NCBI RefSeq assembly: GCF_013240295.1
Contig: NZ_JABETK010000001.1
Coordinates: 248,001-312,000, forward strand
DNA from: Neoaquamicrobium sediminum
GTDB lineage: Bacteria > Pseudomonadota > Alphaproteobacteria > Rhizobiales > Rhizobiaceae
Reading direction: 5' to 3'
DNA: 64,000 nt
Each line of letters opens with the position of its first letter. Position 1 is the first letter of the stretch. Shown here one piece after another: positions 24,506 through 33,441 of this stretch. The translations under genes and the position numbers were made by a program. The notes under the pieces were generated by a model. That model saw only the letters and a program-made list of their open reading frames with translations, was not told the origin of the DNA and ran no database searches.

Positions 24506-26053
24506 GCTTTGAGGTGACGTCGTAGACGACACGGTTGATGCCGCGGACCTCGTTGATGATGCGGGTGGCGGCGCGGCCGAGGAAATCCATGTCGTAATGG
24601 TAGAAGTCGGCGGTCATGCCGTCGACGGATGTCACCGCACGAAGCGCGCAGACATATTCGTAGGTGCGGCCGTCGCCCATCACGCCCACCGTCTGCACCG
24701 GAAGAAGCACGGCGAAGGCCTGCCATATCGCGTTGTAGAGCCCGGCCTTGCGGATCTCGTCGAGATAGATCGCATCCGCTTCGCGCAGGATGTCGAGCTT
24801 TTCACGGGTGACCGCGCCGGGGCAACGAATGGCGAGGCCCGGCCCGGGGAAGGGATGACGCTCGATGAAGTGGTCGGGCAGCCCCAGTTCGCGGCCGAGT
24901 GCCCTCACCTCGTCCTTGAAGAGTTCGCGCAGCGGCTCCACCAGCTTCATGTTCATGCGTTCCGGCAGACCGCCCACGTTGTGGTGCGACTTGATCGGTA
25001 CCGATGGTCCCCGGTGAACGACACGCTCTCGATCACATCCGGATAGAGCGTGCCCTGCGCCAGGAATTCGGCCTGCTTGCCATCGCGCTCGAGCTTCTTC
25101 GCCTCTTCCTCGAACACCTCGATGAAGAGGCGGCCGATGGTCTTGCGCTTCTTCTCCGGGTCGGCCTCGCCGTCGAGCGCGGCCAAGAACCTGTCCTGCG
25201 CCTGCACATGGACCAGCGGGATGTTGTAGTGCTCGCGATACATCGAGACGACCTGCTCGCCCTCGTCCTTTCGCATCAGGCCGTGGTCGACGAAGATGCA
25301 GGTCAGCCGTTCGCCGATCGCCTCATGGATCAGAACCGCTGCAACGGAGGAGTCGACGCCGCCCGACAGCGCGCAGATCACCCGGCCATCTCCGACCTGC
25401 GAGCGGATCGCGGCAATGGCCTGCTCGCGATACGCGGCCATGGTCCAGTCGCCCTTGAGGCCGGCGATGCGATGCACGAAATTAGCAAGCAGCATCGCAC
25501 CGTCGGGCGTATGCACAACCTCGGGGTGGAACTGCACGGCGTAGAAGCGGCGCTTCTCGTCGGCTATCGCGGCGTAGGGCGCGCCGGTGGACGTGCCGAT
25601 GACTCGGAACCCTTCCGGCAGCGCAGTCACGCGGTCGCCGTGGCTCATCCACACCTGGTGGCGCGTCCCCTTGGCCCAGACGCCTTCAAACAGGGCGCTT
25701 TCGTCCTCGATATCGAGGAAGGCGCGCCCGAATTCGCGATGGTGGCCGCTTTCCACCCTGCCACCGAGCTGCGCGCACATGGTCTGCTCGCCATAGCAGA
25801 TGCCGAGCACCGGAATGCCGGCTTCGAAGATCGCCTGCGGAGCGCGCGGGCTACCGATGTCGACAGTGGAGGCAGGGCTGCCGGAAAGGATCACCGCTTT
25901 CGGGGCAAGGCGGATGAACGCCTCATCGGCCAACTGGAACGGCACGATCTCGGAATAGACGCCGGCCTCACGCACGCGACGCGCTATAAGCTGCGTCACC
26001 TGGCTGCCGAAGTCGATGATTAGGACGGTGTCGGGATGGGCTGTCTCGGTCAT
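24480..26053 (-). pseudogene. guaA: GMP synthase, single-base frame break at 25009-25012
   Basis: GuaA makes GMP from XMP, ATP and glutamine. The N-terminal glutaminase domain has Cys86 in GICYGEQTM and HPEV near residue 180; the ATP-pyrophosphatase loop is ALSGGVDSS. The frame from 26053 reads correctly until [10 protein letters not shown], then fails; the conserved continuation (normally [19 protein letters not shown]) resumes in another frame to the stop at 24480. One base is missing in a G run (four C on the plus strand at 25009-25012, where five or a mixed five are expected). Loss of guaA would cause guanine auxotrophy, so a sequencing error is the more likely reading. The 3' end is complete despite the inserted element. 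Confidence 0.93.
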
Positions 26054-26120
26054 GGTGAGCCTTTAGTGAAAGAAGCGAGTCGGCGCAATGGGGGCCGGTC
26101 GACCGCATGCCGCCTCCTCG

Positions 26121-27010
26121 TCAGACCGATCGGGACATTTCCCGGAAAGACTCGACCAGGGAATCGAAGACAGCCCGAACGCGCGGAACGCGGGCGAGGT
26201 TTTCGTGGGTCACGATCCAGGTTTCCAGCACCATGACGTCGAGGTCGGGCAGGACGCGCACGAGGTTGGGATCGCGCTCGCCTACTGGCACCTGCGCCAC
26301 CGCTATGCCCACGCCGGCGCGGGCGGCGGCCACATGAGCGGGGTGGCTGTCGGTGCGCAGAACAAGGCGGTCTCGCGCAAGGCCGCCGAGCCTTTCGACC
26401 ATCGCCAGGTCGCTGCGATTGCGGTCCGGGCCGATCACGTCATGCTCGGCCAGTTCAACGAGGCTGGTCGGGCGGCGCGGCGCTCGACATAGGACGGTGA
26501 GGCGAAGAACCCCAGCGGTATAGCCGCGACCTTGCGCGCCACCAGAGCGTCCTGCTTCGGGGCGACGGTTCTGACGGCAACATCGACCTCCTGAGCAAGC
26601 AGATCGGCCGGCAGATTGCTCAGCGACAGCTCGATGCGGATGGCCGGATGCGCCTCGCGCAAGCGCGCGAGCATGGCCGGGATCACCTCGATGCCCATGA
26701 AATCCGGCACGCTGATGCGCACCGTTCCTGAAGCCTCACCACCTGAGGCGGATGCCTGCCTGACGAAGAACTCCGATGCCATGGCCATGGCGCGCGCGGG
26801 CTCTCGCAGCGCCTCGGCTGTCTCGGTCGGGGTCAAGCCGTTGACGGACCGTGTAAACAGCACGGTGCCGAGCTGCTGTTCCAGCGTCTCTATACGGCTG
26901 CGCACGGTTGGATGCGACAGGCCGAGTCGCCGCGCCGCAGCCGAAAGGCTGCCCTCCTCAAGGACCGCGAGAAAGATGCGCTGATCGTCCCAGCCAACCA
27001 TATCGCTCAT
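26121..27010 (-). pseudogene. LysR-family regulator, frame broken at about 26470
   Basis: I start at MSDMVGWDDQRIFLAVLEEG. The helix-turn-helix is GSLSAAARRLGLSHPTVRSR (residues about 19-38), followed by a normal effector domain. The first frame ends after ASPSYVERRA; the conserved continuation TSLVELAEHDVIGPDRNRSDLA is in another frame and runs to 26121. Restoring one base in the GGG run at 26470-26472 rejoins the frames and gives APTSLVELAEH. Regulator and epimerase gene are divergent with a 101-base gap, so the epimerase gene is a likely target. The two frames together give about 296 residues, normal for LysR. Confidence 0.82.
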
Positions 27011-27025
27011 AAATATATTACAGAC

Positions 27026-27094
27026 CAATGTTGGATCGTTTGCAATTCCTTTTCATGCCCGCATGCGCCACTTTCCTTCCATCGCAATGTTGGA
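27026..27094. promoter_or_regulatory. Direct repeat in the divergent lysR/epimerase gap
   Basis: CAATGTTGGA stands at 27026-27035 and again at 27085-27094, 59 bases apart, in the 101-base gap between the two divergent genes. Spacing of about six helical turns would suit a LysR tetramer, but the repeat is short. Nothing else is evident in the gap except the AGGAG ribosome site of the epimerase gene. Confidence 0.3.
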
Positions 27095-27111
27095 CATCAG
27101 GAGCTGGACCG

Positions 27112-28095
27112 ATGGAAACGACGAAAACAGCACTCGTGCTTGGCGCGACCGGTGGCGTAGGCGGCAGTGTCGCCGCTGCACTTGCGCGCCATGGCTGGCA
27201 AGTGCGCGGCATGGCCCGCGACGTGACGAGCCTTCGCAGCCAGGGTCATATAGAATGGGTACAGGGCGACGCCATGCAGCGCGCAGACGTGATGCGTGCA
27301 GCCGAAGGTGCGGCCGTGATCGTCCATGCCGTAAACCCGCCCAACTACATGAACTGGGACAAGTTCGTCCTGCCGATGATCGACAATACGATCGCGGCCG
27401 CAAGAGCAGTCGGTGCCCGTGTCGTGCTGCCGGGCACGGTCTACAACTACGATCCCGCGAAGACGCCTGTGGTCGAGGCCGGCACGCCGCAGAACCCGAC
27501 AGGTCGTAAAGGTGCGATCCGCGTCGCCCTGGAGCAGCGGCTGGAACAAGCCGCGCCCGAGGTGCAATCGCTGATCCTGCGAGCGGGCGACTTCTTCGGT
27601 CCGGGCGCCCGCTCGAGCTGGTTCGCGCAGGCGATGGTTGCGCAAGGAAAGCCCGTTCGCCGCATCGTCAATCCGGCGCGTGGTAGCGGGCATAGTTGGG
27701 CCTACCTGCCCGACCTGGCCGAGACCTTCGCGCGTCTGCTCGACAGGCCGGAACGTCTTCGTCCGTTCGAGCGTGTCCAGTTCGAGGGCCTCTACGACGA
27801 CACCGGCATGCGCATGGTGGACGCGATCCGCCGCGTCTGTGGCCGCAAGGTTCCCGTCTACGGCTTTCCATGGTGGGCGATGCGGCTTCTGGCACCGTTC
27901 GCCAGCTTCCCGCGTGAGGCAGCAGAGATCGCACCTGTGTGGCAGCACCCGATGCGGTTCGACAACACCCGTTTGGTAGAACTCATCGGTTCCGAGCCGC
28001 GCACGCCGCTGGACGAAGCGATGCGGGCGACGCTGATCGAGATGGGCTGCATTGCGGACACCCCATTGCCCCTTTTGCGCCAGGCGTCGGCCTAA
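27112..28095 (+). CDS. NAD(P)-binding epimerase/dehydratase-like protein
   Basis: The 327-residue product starts at METTKTALVLGATGGVGGSV with ribosome site AGGAG. The TGATGGVGGSVAAALA-like glycine-rich loop is the Rossmann nucleotide site of the extended SDR family. ARVVLPGTVYNYDP replaces the usual YxxxK region in the middle, and later parts contain GRKGAIRVALEQRL and a substrate domain. Extended SDR proteins use NAD(P) for epimerisation or reduction of sugar or other alcohols; the substrate is not evident. It is divergent from a LysR regulator and followed by a small membrane protein gene. Confidence 0.8.
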   Translation: METTKTALVLGATGGVGGSVAAALARHGWQVRGMARDVTSLRSQGHIEWVQGDAMQRADVMRAAEGAAVIVHAVNPPNYMNWDKFVLPMIDNTIAAARAVGARVVLPGTVYNYDPAKTPVVEAGTPQNPTGRKGAIRVALEQRLEQAAPEVQSLILRAGDFFGPGARSSWFAQAMVAQGKPVRRIVNPARGSGHSWAYLPDLAETFARLLDRPERLRPFERVQFEGLYDDTGMRMVDAIRRVCGRKVPVYGFPWWAMRLLAPFASFPREAAEIAPVWQHPMRFDNTRLVELIGSEPRTPLDEAMRATLIEMGCIADTPLPLLRQASA

Positions 28096-28120
28096 AGACC
28101 GCCAAGCAAGAACGGATACG

Positions 28121-28555
28121 ATGATGGACAACACCCACGACGCGTTCGCCGATCTGCATCCTGCAACACCTACGTGGTTCACGGTGCTGGCATGGCTGAT
28201 GCCGCTTGGCCTGTTTGCCCAATTCACTAGCGCCGGGCTTGGCCTCTTCCTAAACCCGGACCTGATCGGGCTGCATGCTTCGATGGGTTTCACGCTGACG
28301 CTGCCGGCGATGGGCTTGTTCCTAGGCGCGCTTTTCGTCAGACGCCTGCGCGGCTTTGGTTGGTGGGCCGGCCTGGTCTTCGCGCTTTACATCGCGCAAG
28401 TCTCGCTGGCAGCCACCGGCGCACCGCTGCCGCTCTCGCTGCATCCCGCCAACGCGGCGCTGCTCCTGACGGCAAGCCTGACGCTTCTCGCCAAGGTGGA
28501 ACATCGGCGCGGGCAACATAAAGGCGCTTATCCGGCAACCAGCAAGGCCGCCTGA
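28121..28555 (+). CDS. Small membrane protein with four helices
   Basis: The 144-residue product from MMDNTHDAFADLHPATPTW has four hydrophobic segments (around residues 22-42, 50-70, 76-96 and 104-122) and a short charged tail. It resembles DUF6220-like or related small polytopic proteins, but I do not recognise a specific family. It starts 25 bases after the epimerase gene and is probably transcribed with it. Function unknown. Confidence 0.7.
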   Translation: MMDNTHDAFADLHPATPTWFTVLAWLMPLGLFAQFTSAGLGLFLNPDLIGLHASMGFTLTLPAMGLFLGALFVRRLRGFGWWAGLVFALYIAQVSLAATGAPLPLSLHPANAALLLTASLTLLAKVEHRRGQHKGAYPATSKAA

Positions 28556-28576
28556 CCTCGAACAGCCGGCGGCCTT
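28544..28576 (+). terminator. Hairpin at the end of the epimerase/membrane-protein unit
   Basis: AAGGCCGCC at 28544-28552 and GGCGGCCTT at 28568-28576 form a perfect 9-bp stem with a 15-base loop that contains the stop codon. No T-tract follows, so termination would need another factor, or the hairpin may protect the 3' end. Confidence 0.4.
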
Positions 28577-28750
28577 GTGCCAACCGCGGCGGGCATGTAT
28601 CAACCGCACCGACTATGATCGAGACGACAATGAAACTGATCCGTTAGCGAAGCTCGCAGACCATTCGCCGGCCCGCCTGAGATGGCAGGGCCGCTTTCTG
28701 CATTCACGATAATGGAGCGCAAGGGCGAAGTACCTTGCGAATATGTTTTT

Positions 28751-29614
28751 ATGTCTCAATCCACGAACACCCTGGCGGTGCGTGGCGCGGTCCCGCGCGA
28801 CGGCTTCTCCTTCGGCTATACGATAGAGGGGGAAGGACCGACGCTTCTGGTCATCGGCAGCCATGTCTTCTATCCGCGCACTTTATCGACACAGCTTCGC
28901 CAGAAGCGGCGGCTCGTCTTCATCGATCACCGCGGCTTCGCGGAGGCGCAGCGCCCGCTTGAAGCGCGCGATTGCGAACTGGAGACCATCGTCGACGATG
29001 TGGCGGCGATGTGCGACGTGCTCGATTTGGGCGAAGTCGATGTGCTCGGCCATTCCGGCCATGGCTATATGGCGCTGGAATTCGCGCGACGTTTTCCGGA
29101 ACGGGTTCGTCGGACCGTTCTCGTCGGCACCGGACCGAGCCACGCGGAGGCTCACATGCAAACGGGCGCGCAGATATGGGAGGCTCTCGCGGCCCCAGAG
29201 CGCAAGGCGCGGCTGGAGGCCGATCTGGCCGTGATGGAGAAGCGCATCCGCACTGACCCCGAACGTCGCTTCATCTGGATGTGCCTGGGGCTGGGCGCGC
29301 GAAGCTGGTTCGATCCGGTCTACGATGCTGCCATGCTGTGGGAAGGCGTCAGGGTCAACATGCCTGTCTTCGACCGCTTGTGGGGTGAGGTCTTTGCCAC
29401 CTATCCGACGCGCGACGTGCTAGCGGAAATCGTACAGCCGCTGCTGATCTGCATGGGACGCCACGACCACCTTGTGGCGCCGACAGAGACGTGGCTACCG
29501 CTGCTGCCGGAGGGCAACACGCCGAGACTGGCGCTGTTCGAACGCAGCGCCCACACGCCGCAACTGGAGGAAGCTGAGCTGTTCGACACAGTCCTGCTCG
29601 ACTTCCTGAGCTGA
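28751..29614 (+). CDS. Alpha/beta hydrolase
   Basis: From MSQSTNTLAVRG the product is 287 residues. It shows the alpha/beta-hydrolase pattern: oxyanion region LLVIGSHVFYPR, nucleophile elbow GHSGHG, acid in MGRHDHLVAP and histidine in RSAHTPQLEE, all in the usual order. It is similar to proline iminopeptidase-type and other small-ester hydrolases; substrate unknown. Several in-frame ATGs lie upstream (28682, 28712) and none has a clear ribosome site, so the start is uncertain. A hairpin suited to terminate both this gene and the convergent next one follows. Confidence 0.82.
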   Translation: MSQSTNTLAVRGAVPRDGFSFGYTIEGEGPTLLVIGSHVFYPRTLSTQLRQKRRLVFIDHRGFAEAQRPLEARDCELETIVDDVAAMCDVLDLGEVDVLGHSGHGYMALEFARRFPERVRRTVLVGTGPSHAEAHMQTGAQIWEALAAPERKARLEADLAVMEKRIRTDPERRFIWMCLGLGARSWFDPVYDAAMLWEGVRVNMPVFDRLWGEVFATYPTRDVLAEIVQPLLICMGRHDHLVAPTETWLPLLPEGNTPRLALFERSAHTPQLEEAELFDTVLLDFLS

Positions 29615-29621
29615 CGCCAAC

Positions 29622-29649
29622 GGTCCGCGCGGCACACGCTGCGCGGGCC
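29622..29649. terminator. Bidirectional terminator-like hairpin between convergent genes
   Basis: GGTCCGCGC at 29622-29630 and GCGCGGGCC at 29641-29649 form a 9-bp stem (one G-U pair) with a ten-base loop. It lies in the 60-base gap between the hydrolase gene and the leftward nucleosidase gene, so it could serve both. There is no T-tract. Confidence 0.5.
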
Positions 29650-29674
29650 ACCTCCCTCATTGGCAATGCCAGCG

Positions 29675-30325
29675 CTAGAGCCGGACCTTCCCCTCGGCCA
29701 GAGCCGCCTCCAAACGGTCCACCGCCTGCGCGAGCTTCTCGTCGATCACGTGCAGATATTCGGTCCAGTCGGCAACGTGGCGCAACTCGGCCGCCCCGTC
29801 GGAGATTCCGCGCAAACCGATTAACGGCACGTCGAATGCCTGACAGGCGCGTAAAACAGCGAAGGTCTCCATGTCCACCATGTCGGCATCGATCGTGTCA
29901 TAGGCAGGCCCCGAGACGATATTTGCGCCGGTCGAAAGGCTGGCCGAAGGAACACCCGGCACGGAAAGCGGGAGGTCGACGACGCGCGAAAGATCAAGGA
30001 ACGGCGTTTCGCCCCTGGGGAACCCCAGCGGCGACGCGTCCATGTCGCGGTAGGACACCGAGGAAACCTGATAGACGCCGGTCTGCTCAAGCGTGCGGCT
30101 ACCGGCCGAACCAAGCGAGACAACCAGATCGGGCAAGTTGCCTGCGATCTCGAGCCGGGCGAGCGCGGCAGAGAGCGCCACCGCCGCTTCAACCGGCCCG
30201 ACGCCGGTCATCAGCGGGGAAAAGCGAACCTTGAGATGCTGCCCGTATTCTGGCTGCGCCGCCATCACGAAGAGAATGCGACGGCCGGCAAGCGGCGTCA
30301 GCGCAGGTTCAGCCTTCGATGCCAT
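29675..30325 (-). CDS. 5'-methylthioadenosine/S-adenosylhomocysteine nucleosidase-type phosphorylase
   Basis: The 216-residue protein fits the PNP/UDP phosphorylase superfamily. MTGVGPVEAAVALSAALA and VVSLGSAGS are the early glycine-rich motifs, and ADMVDMETFAVLRACQ plus LRGISDGAAE contain the catalytic Glu/Asp positions seen in MTA/SAH nucleosidases. These enzymes cleave the N-glycosidic bond of MTA or SAH and recycle adenine and methionine precursors. Its start overlaps the end of the thioesterase gene by 17 bases, so the two are co-translated. Confidence 0.82.
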   Translation of the reverse strand: MASKAEPALTPLAGRRILFVMAAQPEYGQHLKVRFSPLMTGVGPVEAAVALSAALARLEIAGNLPDLVVSLGSAGSRTLEQTGVYQVSSVSYRDMDASPLGFPRGETPFLDLSRVVDLPLSVPGVPSASLSTGANIVSGPAYDTIDADMVDMETFAVLRACQAFDVPLIGLRGISDGAAELRHVADWTEYLHVIDEKLAQAVDRLEAALAEGKVRL

Positions 30326-30767
30326 CGCGACCGCTCACAACCATGATCGTCGCCGTCATAGTGGCAACGAGACGTGCGTTGCCGTCCCCGTCATAGGCAT
30401 AGGCTTGGCCATCGGCGACGATGATCGTGCGGCCGGGCTTCGTGACGGAGCCGCGGAACAGGAAGCGCTCGCCCTTGCCCGGCGAGAGAAGATTGACCTT
30501 GAACTCGATGGTAAGCACGGCCGCGTTTTCCGGCATCACCGAATAGGCGGCATATCCACAGGCGGAATCCAGCGCGGTGGAGATGATGCCGGCATGCAGA
30601 AAGCCATGCTGCTGGGTCAACTCCGGGCGGTAACCCATTTCGATCTCGACCTCGCCGGCGTTCACCCGCGTGAGCTCGGCGCCGATGGTGGTCATTATCT
30701 GCTGGCGCGCGAAACTCGCGCGCACGCGGCCCTCGAAATCACCGGAAGGCTCGAAACGAACCGACAT
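30309..30767 (-). CDS. PaaI-type hotdog thioesterase
   Basis: The 152-residue product matches PaaI/YbaW-like hotdog thioesterases: the motif QQHGFLHAGIISTALDSACGYAA holds the conserved HGG-like helix entry, and the strand AVLTIEFKVNLLSPGKG follows. Members hydrolyse acyl-CoA thioesters, often aromatic or medium-chain. It overlaps the following nucleosidase gene and shares its direction. The exact substrate cannot be read from the sequence. Confidence 0.83.
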   Translation of the reverse strand: MSVRFEPSGDFEGRVRASFARQQIMTTIGAELTRVNAGEVEIEMGYRPELTQQHGFLHAGIISTALDSACGYAAYSVMPENAAVLTIEFKVNLLSPGKGERFLFRGSVTKPGRTIIVADGQAYAYDGDGNARLVATMTATIMVVSGRDGIEG

Positions 30768-30852
30768 GCATCTCTCCCTCAGCTTCGCCGGCTTCGCTTA
30801 TCGCAAAGCGGCATCGTGCAGGCAACGTGCAATTTGTGCAGCGCAGCAGAGG

Positions 30853-31305
30853 TTAGTTGAGAACCAGAATCGAGCCGTTGAGTAGTGCAGCAAATGCGAC
30901 CCATGCCGCGTAAGGAACAAACATCAATGCAGCCACCCGGTCCCGCCGTCTTGTAACCGAGATAAAGGCGAGGATGCTCACCAGCAATGCGAGGATGATA
31001 ACAAAGGCCGGACCTATCGCTTTTTGCGTGAAAAAGACGGGCGACCAGAGGAAGTTGAGACCAAGCTGCAGCCACCAGATGGCCATAGCTCCTGCGGTGT
31101 GGGTCCGGGTCCATACACGCCAGCCCGCTACGGCGATCATCACATAGAGGATGGTCCAGACCGGTGCGAAAATCCAGTTGGGCGGATTGAAGGCCGGTTT
31201 GGCCAGAGCCTCGTACCATTCACCCGGGACGGTTGCCGTTCCAATCAGCACTCCGCCGCCGACGACAAGGACAAGAAACAGAACAAGCGTGACGATACGC
31301 GACAT
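30853..31305 (-). CDS. tspO: TspO/MBR family membrane protein
   Basis: I start at MSRIVTLVLFLVLVVGGGVLIG; ATG 31329 would add eight residues. The 150-residue product has five hydrophobic helices and the family signature: WYEALAKPAFNPPNWIFAPVWTILY in the first third and LNFLWSPVFF in the third helix region, with conserved tryptophans and prolines. TspO proteins bind tetrapyrroles and cholesterol-like ligands in the outer or inner membrane and affect porphyrin handling or stress response. Confidence 0.9.
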   Translation of the reverse strand: MSRIVTLVLFLVLVVGGGVLIGTATVPGEWYEALAKPAFNPPNWIFAPVWTILYVMIAVAGWRVWTRTHTAGAMAIWWLQLGLNFLWSPVFFTQKAIGPAFVIILALLVSILAFISVTRRRDRVAALMFVPYAAWVAFAALLNGSILVLN

Positions 31306-31372
31306 AAGCGGCGTCCCCCGATGTTTCATCAAAGGGTAAACGGCGGTGTCGCCTTGGCGTTCCGTGTCTGCC

Positions 31373-32662
31373 TCAGGCGGGGCGCCGCTGAAGTGCGGCA
31401 AAGAAGAACCCGTCGGTTCCCGTGTTGGCTGGGGTTAGAACGATGCCGCCGTCGCCGAGGCGCGCGCGATCCGCAGCCTTTGCAAACCGGGCGCGCCATA
31501 GTGGTACGGGTTCGACGAGCGAAAAATCCGCGTTTCCAGCGAGAAATGCCTCCACCTGCCGCTGGTTTTCGCGCGCGAAGATCGAACAGGTGATATAGGC
31601 GAGCCGACCGCCGGGCTTCACGAAGGCGCTGGCCTTCTCGAGTATATCCGCCTGCTCGCGCAGCCGCACATCGAGCTGGCGCTCGGTGAGCCGCCATTTC
31701 GCATCCGGCCGCCGCCGCCAGGTCCCGCTGCCAGTGCAAGGCGCGTCGACCAGGACGAGGTCCATCTGGCCAGCCAGCGGTCCAAGCCCTGAGGCATCGG
31801 CGACAGCCTGGACGTTTCGGGCACCGGCGCGGCGGAGCCGATCGAAGATCGGGGCCAAACGCTGCTTCTCGGAGTCATGGGCGAAGATCTGGCCGCGATT
31901 GTCCATCGCCGCCGACAGAGCCAGCGTCTTGCCGCCGGCGCCGGCACAATAGTCCAGCACCTGCATTCCTGCTTCCGCACCGGCAAGCTCGGCAACGATC
32001 TGCGAACCTTCGTCCTGAACCTCGAACCAGCCTTTGCGGAATGCGGGTTCGGCCTGCACGTTCGGGTGCCGGCCTGCGCCATCGATGGGCGGGATGCGGA
32101 TGCCGTCGGCCGCCAGCAGGCATGGCGCGGCGCCAGTGCCCTTGAGTTCGCTCAGGACCTTGTCGCGTGTAGCCGCAAGCGTGTTGACGCGCAGGTCCAG
32201 CGGCGGGCGCGCGGCCAGCGCCGCCAGCTCTTGCACCCAATCGTCACCGAAGGCGTCGGTCACCAGCGGCACGCACCAGTCGGGGCAGTCGGCGCGCACT
32301 GCATCCGGCGCGTCATCGAGCGAGCGTGAGGAAAGTGCAGCCAGTTCCGCGCCGTCGAGCATCGCCGGCGCGAAGCGGTCGCCGTCAAGAGCGCTGTTGA
32401 TCGCAGCACCATCCATAGCCCACTCCAGCGCCAGCGCGCCGAAGGCGAGCGCGCGCGAGGTATCGGCATCGAACAGCCAGCCCGCCGATCGCCTGCGCCG
32501 CAGTGCGTCATAGACGATGTTGCCGATGGCCGCGCGGTCGCCGGCACCGGCAAAGCGGTGGGAAAGCCCCCAATCCTTGAGCGCTTCGGCTGCGGGGCGG
32601 TGCCGTCGTTCCATGTCGTCAAGAATTTCGATGGCTGCCGCCAGCCTGCCGCCTAAACGCAT
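31373..32662 (-). CDS. rsmB: RsmB/NOP family RNA cytosine-C5 methyltransferase
   Basis: The 429-residue protein has an N-terminal NusB-like domain (about residues 1-125) and a C-terminal RsmB/NOP domain: SAM motif I DYCAGAGGKTLALSAAM, motif IV VDAPCTGSGTWRR with one catalytic cysteine, and motif VI YITCSIFARENQ with the other. Such enzymes methylate C967 of 16S rRNA or similar. The symbol rests on family only; the paralogous rsmB-like genes of Rhizobiales are not always orthologous to the E. coli gene. The C-terminal FFFAALQRRPA is the normal end. Confidence 0.87.
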   Translation of the reverse strand: MRLGGRLAAAIEILDDMERRHRPAAEALKDWGLSHRFAGAGDRAAIGNIVYDALRRRRSAGWLFDADTSRALAFGALALEWAMDGAAINSALDGDRFAPAMLDGAELAALSSRSLDDAPDAVRADCPDWCVPLVTDAFGDDWVQELAALAARPPLDLRVNTLAATRDKVLSELKGTGAAPCLLAADGIRIPPIDGAGRHPNVQAEPAFRKGWFEVQDEGSQIVAELAGAEAGMQVLDYCAGAGGKTLALSAAMDNRGQIFAHDSEKQRLAPIFDRLRRAGARNVQAVADASGLGPLAGQMDLVLVDAPCTGSGTWRRRPDAKWRLTERQLDVRLREQADILEKASAFVKPGGRLAYITCSIFARENQRQVEAFLAGNADFSLVEPVPLWRARFAKAADRARLGDGGIVLTPANTGTDGFFFAALQRRPA

Positions 32663-32749
32663 TTTCGGTGTTCCCGCTTCGGTTGACCCGTCGTCCGGCT
32701 GTTAGACGCTTCGAGCGCCGGCGGCAACCGACCACGGATAGAAACCGCT

Positions 32750-33397
32750 TCAGGCGGTCTCGTTGGCCGGATCGAGGAGAAAGAAGAACACCGTGATCGT
32801 CACGGAGATGGCTACGGCGATCCAGATCGCGCCAAGGCCGAGTGCGAGGAAAGCGCCTGCTCCCATCACTGCGCCAAGAGCGAGCCCCAGCCACAAAAGG
32901 CCATGCCAGGCCCATGCCGTGCGGCTGCCACCCCGCAATGCGGAGGCTATGCGCTGCCCCATCTTGACCAACGTGCCTGTCATGTAGGTGACACCGATGC
33001 TGACCTCGCCATTACGCTCGAACACTGCGTTCTCGGCGCCCATCGCGACTGCCAGCGCGCCCATCGCAAGCCATGGGAATCCGGCAATGGAAGCCAGACC
33101 GGCCAAGGCCAGCATTGCGGTGACCAGAGCCATGACCCAGCCTTGGCCGCGCGACACCGCCGCCTGCCTTACCAGCGTTCCCGCGACAACGCCGGAGACG
33201 AATAGGACGATGAGCAGGGCCGGCAGCCACATCCGGCCGTTGGCCTCGGCAATCGACGCGCCAAGTCGCGTCGTGTTGCCGGTCATGAAGGAAACGAAAT
33301 AGCCCCCGAGGTGGAGAAAGGCGACCGCATCCACGAAGCCGGCGAGCGCCGCCATGGGCATGGCGACGAGCCGCTCGCGCGTGGAATGCTGGATCAT
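32750..33397 (-). CDS. DUF1275 (YoaK-type) membrane protein
   Basis: The 215-residue protein has about six hydrophobic helices and the DUF1275 signature: AGFVDAVAFLHLGGYFVSFMTGNTTRLG in the first helix region, and MGAENAVFERNGEVSIGVTYMTGTLVKMG in the middle. The family is widespread and its function unknown. There is no obvious operon partner; the rsmB and transpeptidase genes on either side are in the same direction but separated by 87 and 44 bases. Confidence 0.87.
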   Translation of the reverse strand: MIQHSTRERLVAMPMAALAGFVDAVAFLHLGGYFVSFMTGNTTRLGASIAEANGRMWLPALLIVLFVSGVVAGTLVRQAAVSRGQGWVMALVTAMLALAGLASIAGFPWLAMGALAVAMGAENAVFERNGEVSIGVTYMTGTLVKMGQRIASALRGGSRTAWAWHGLLWLGLALGAVMGAGAFLALGLGAIWIAVAISVTITVFFFLLDPANETA

Positions 33398-33441
33398 TCT
33401 GAGAGCCCTGCGGACATCCCCCTCGCCTCGCTGCCTGCCGA

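Noticed and set aside
24480-24977. Separate small gene from ATG 24977
   Set aside because: It is the C-terminal third of guaA after the frame break and starts within conserved guaA text.
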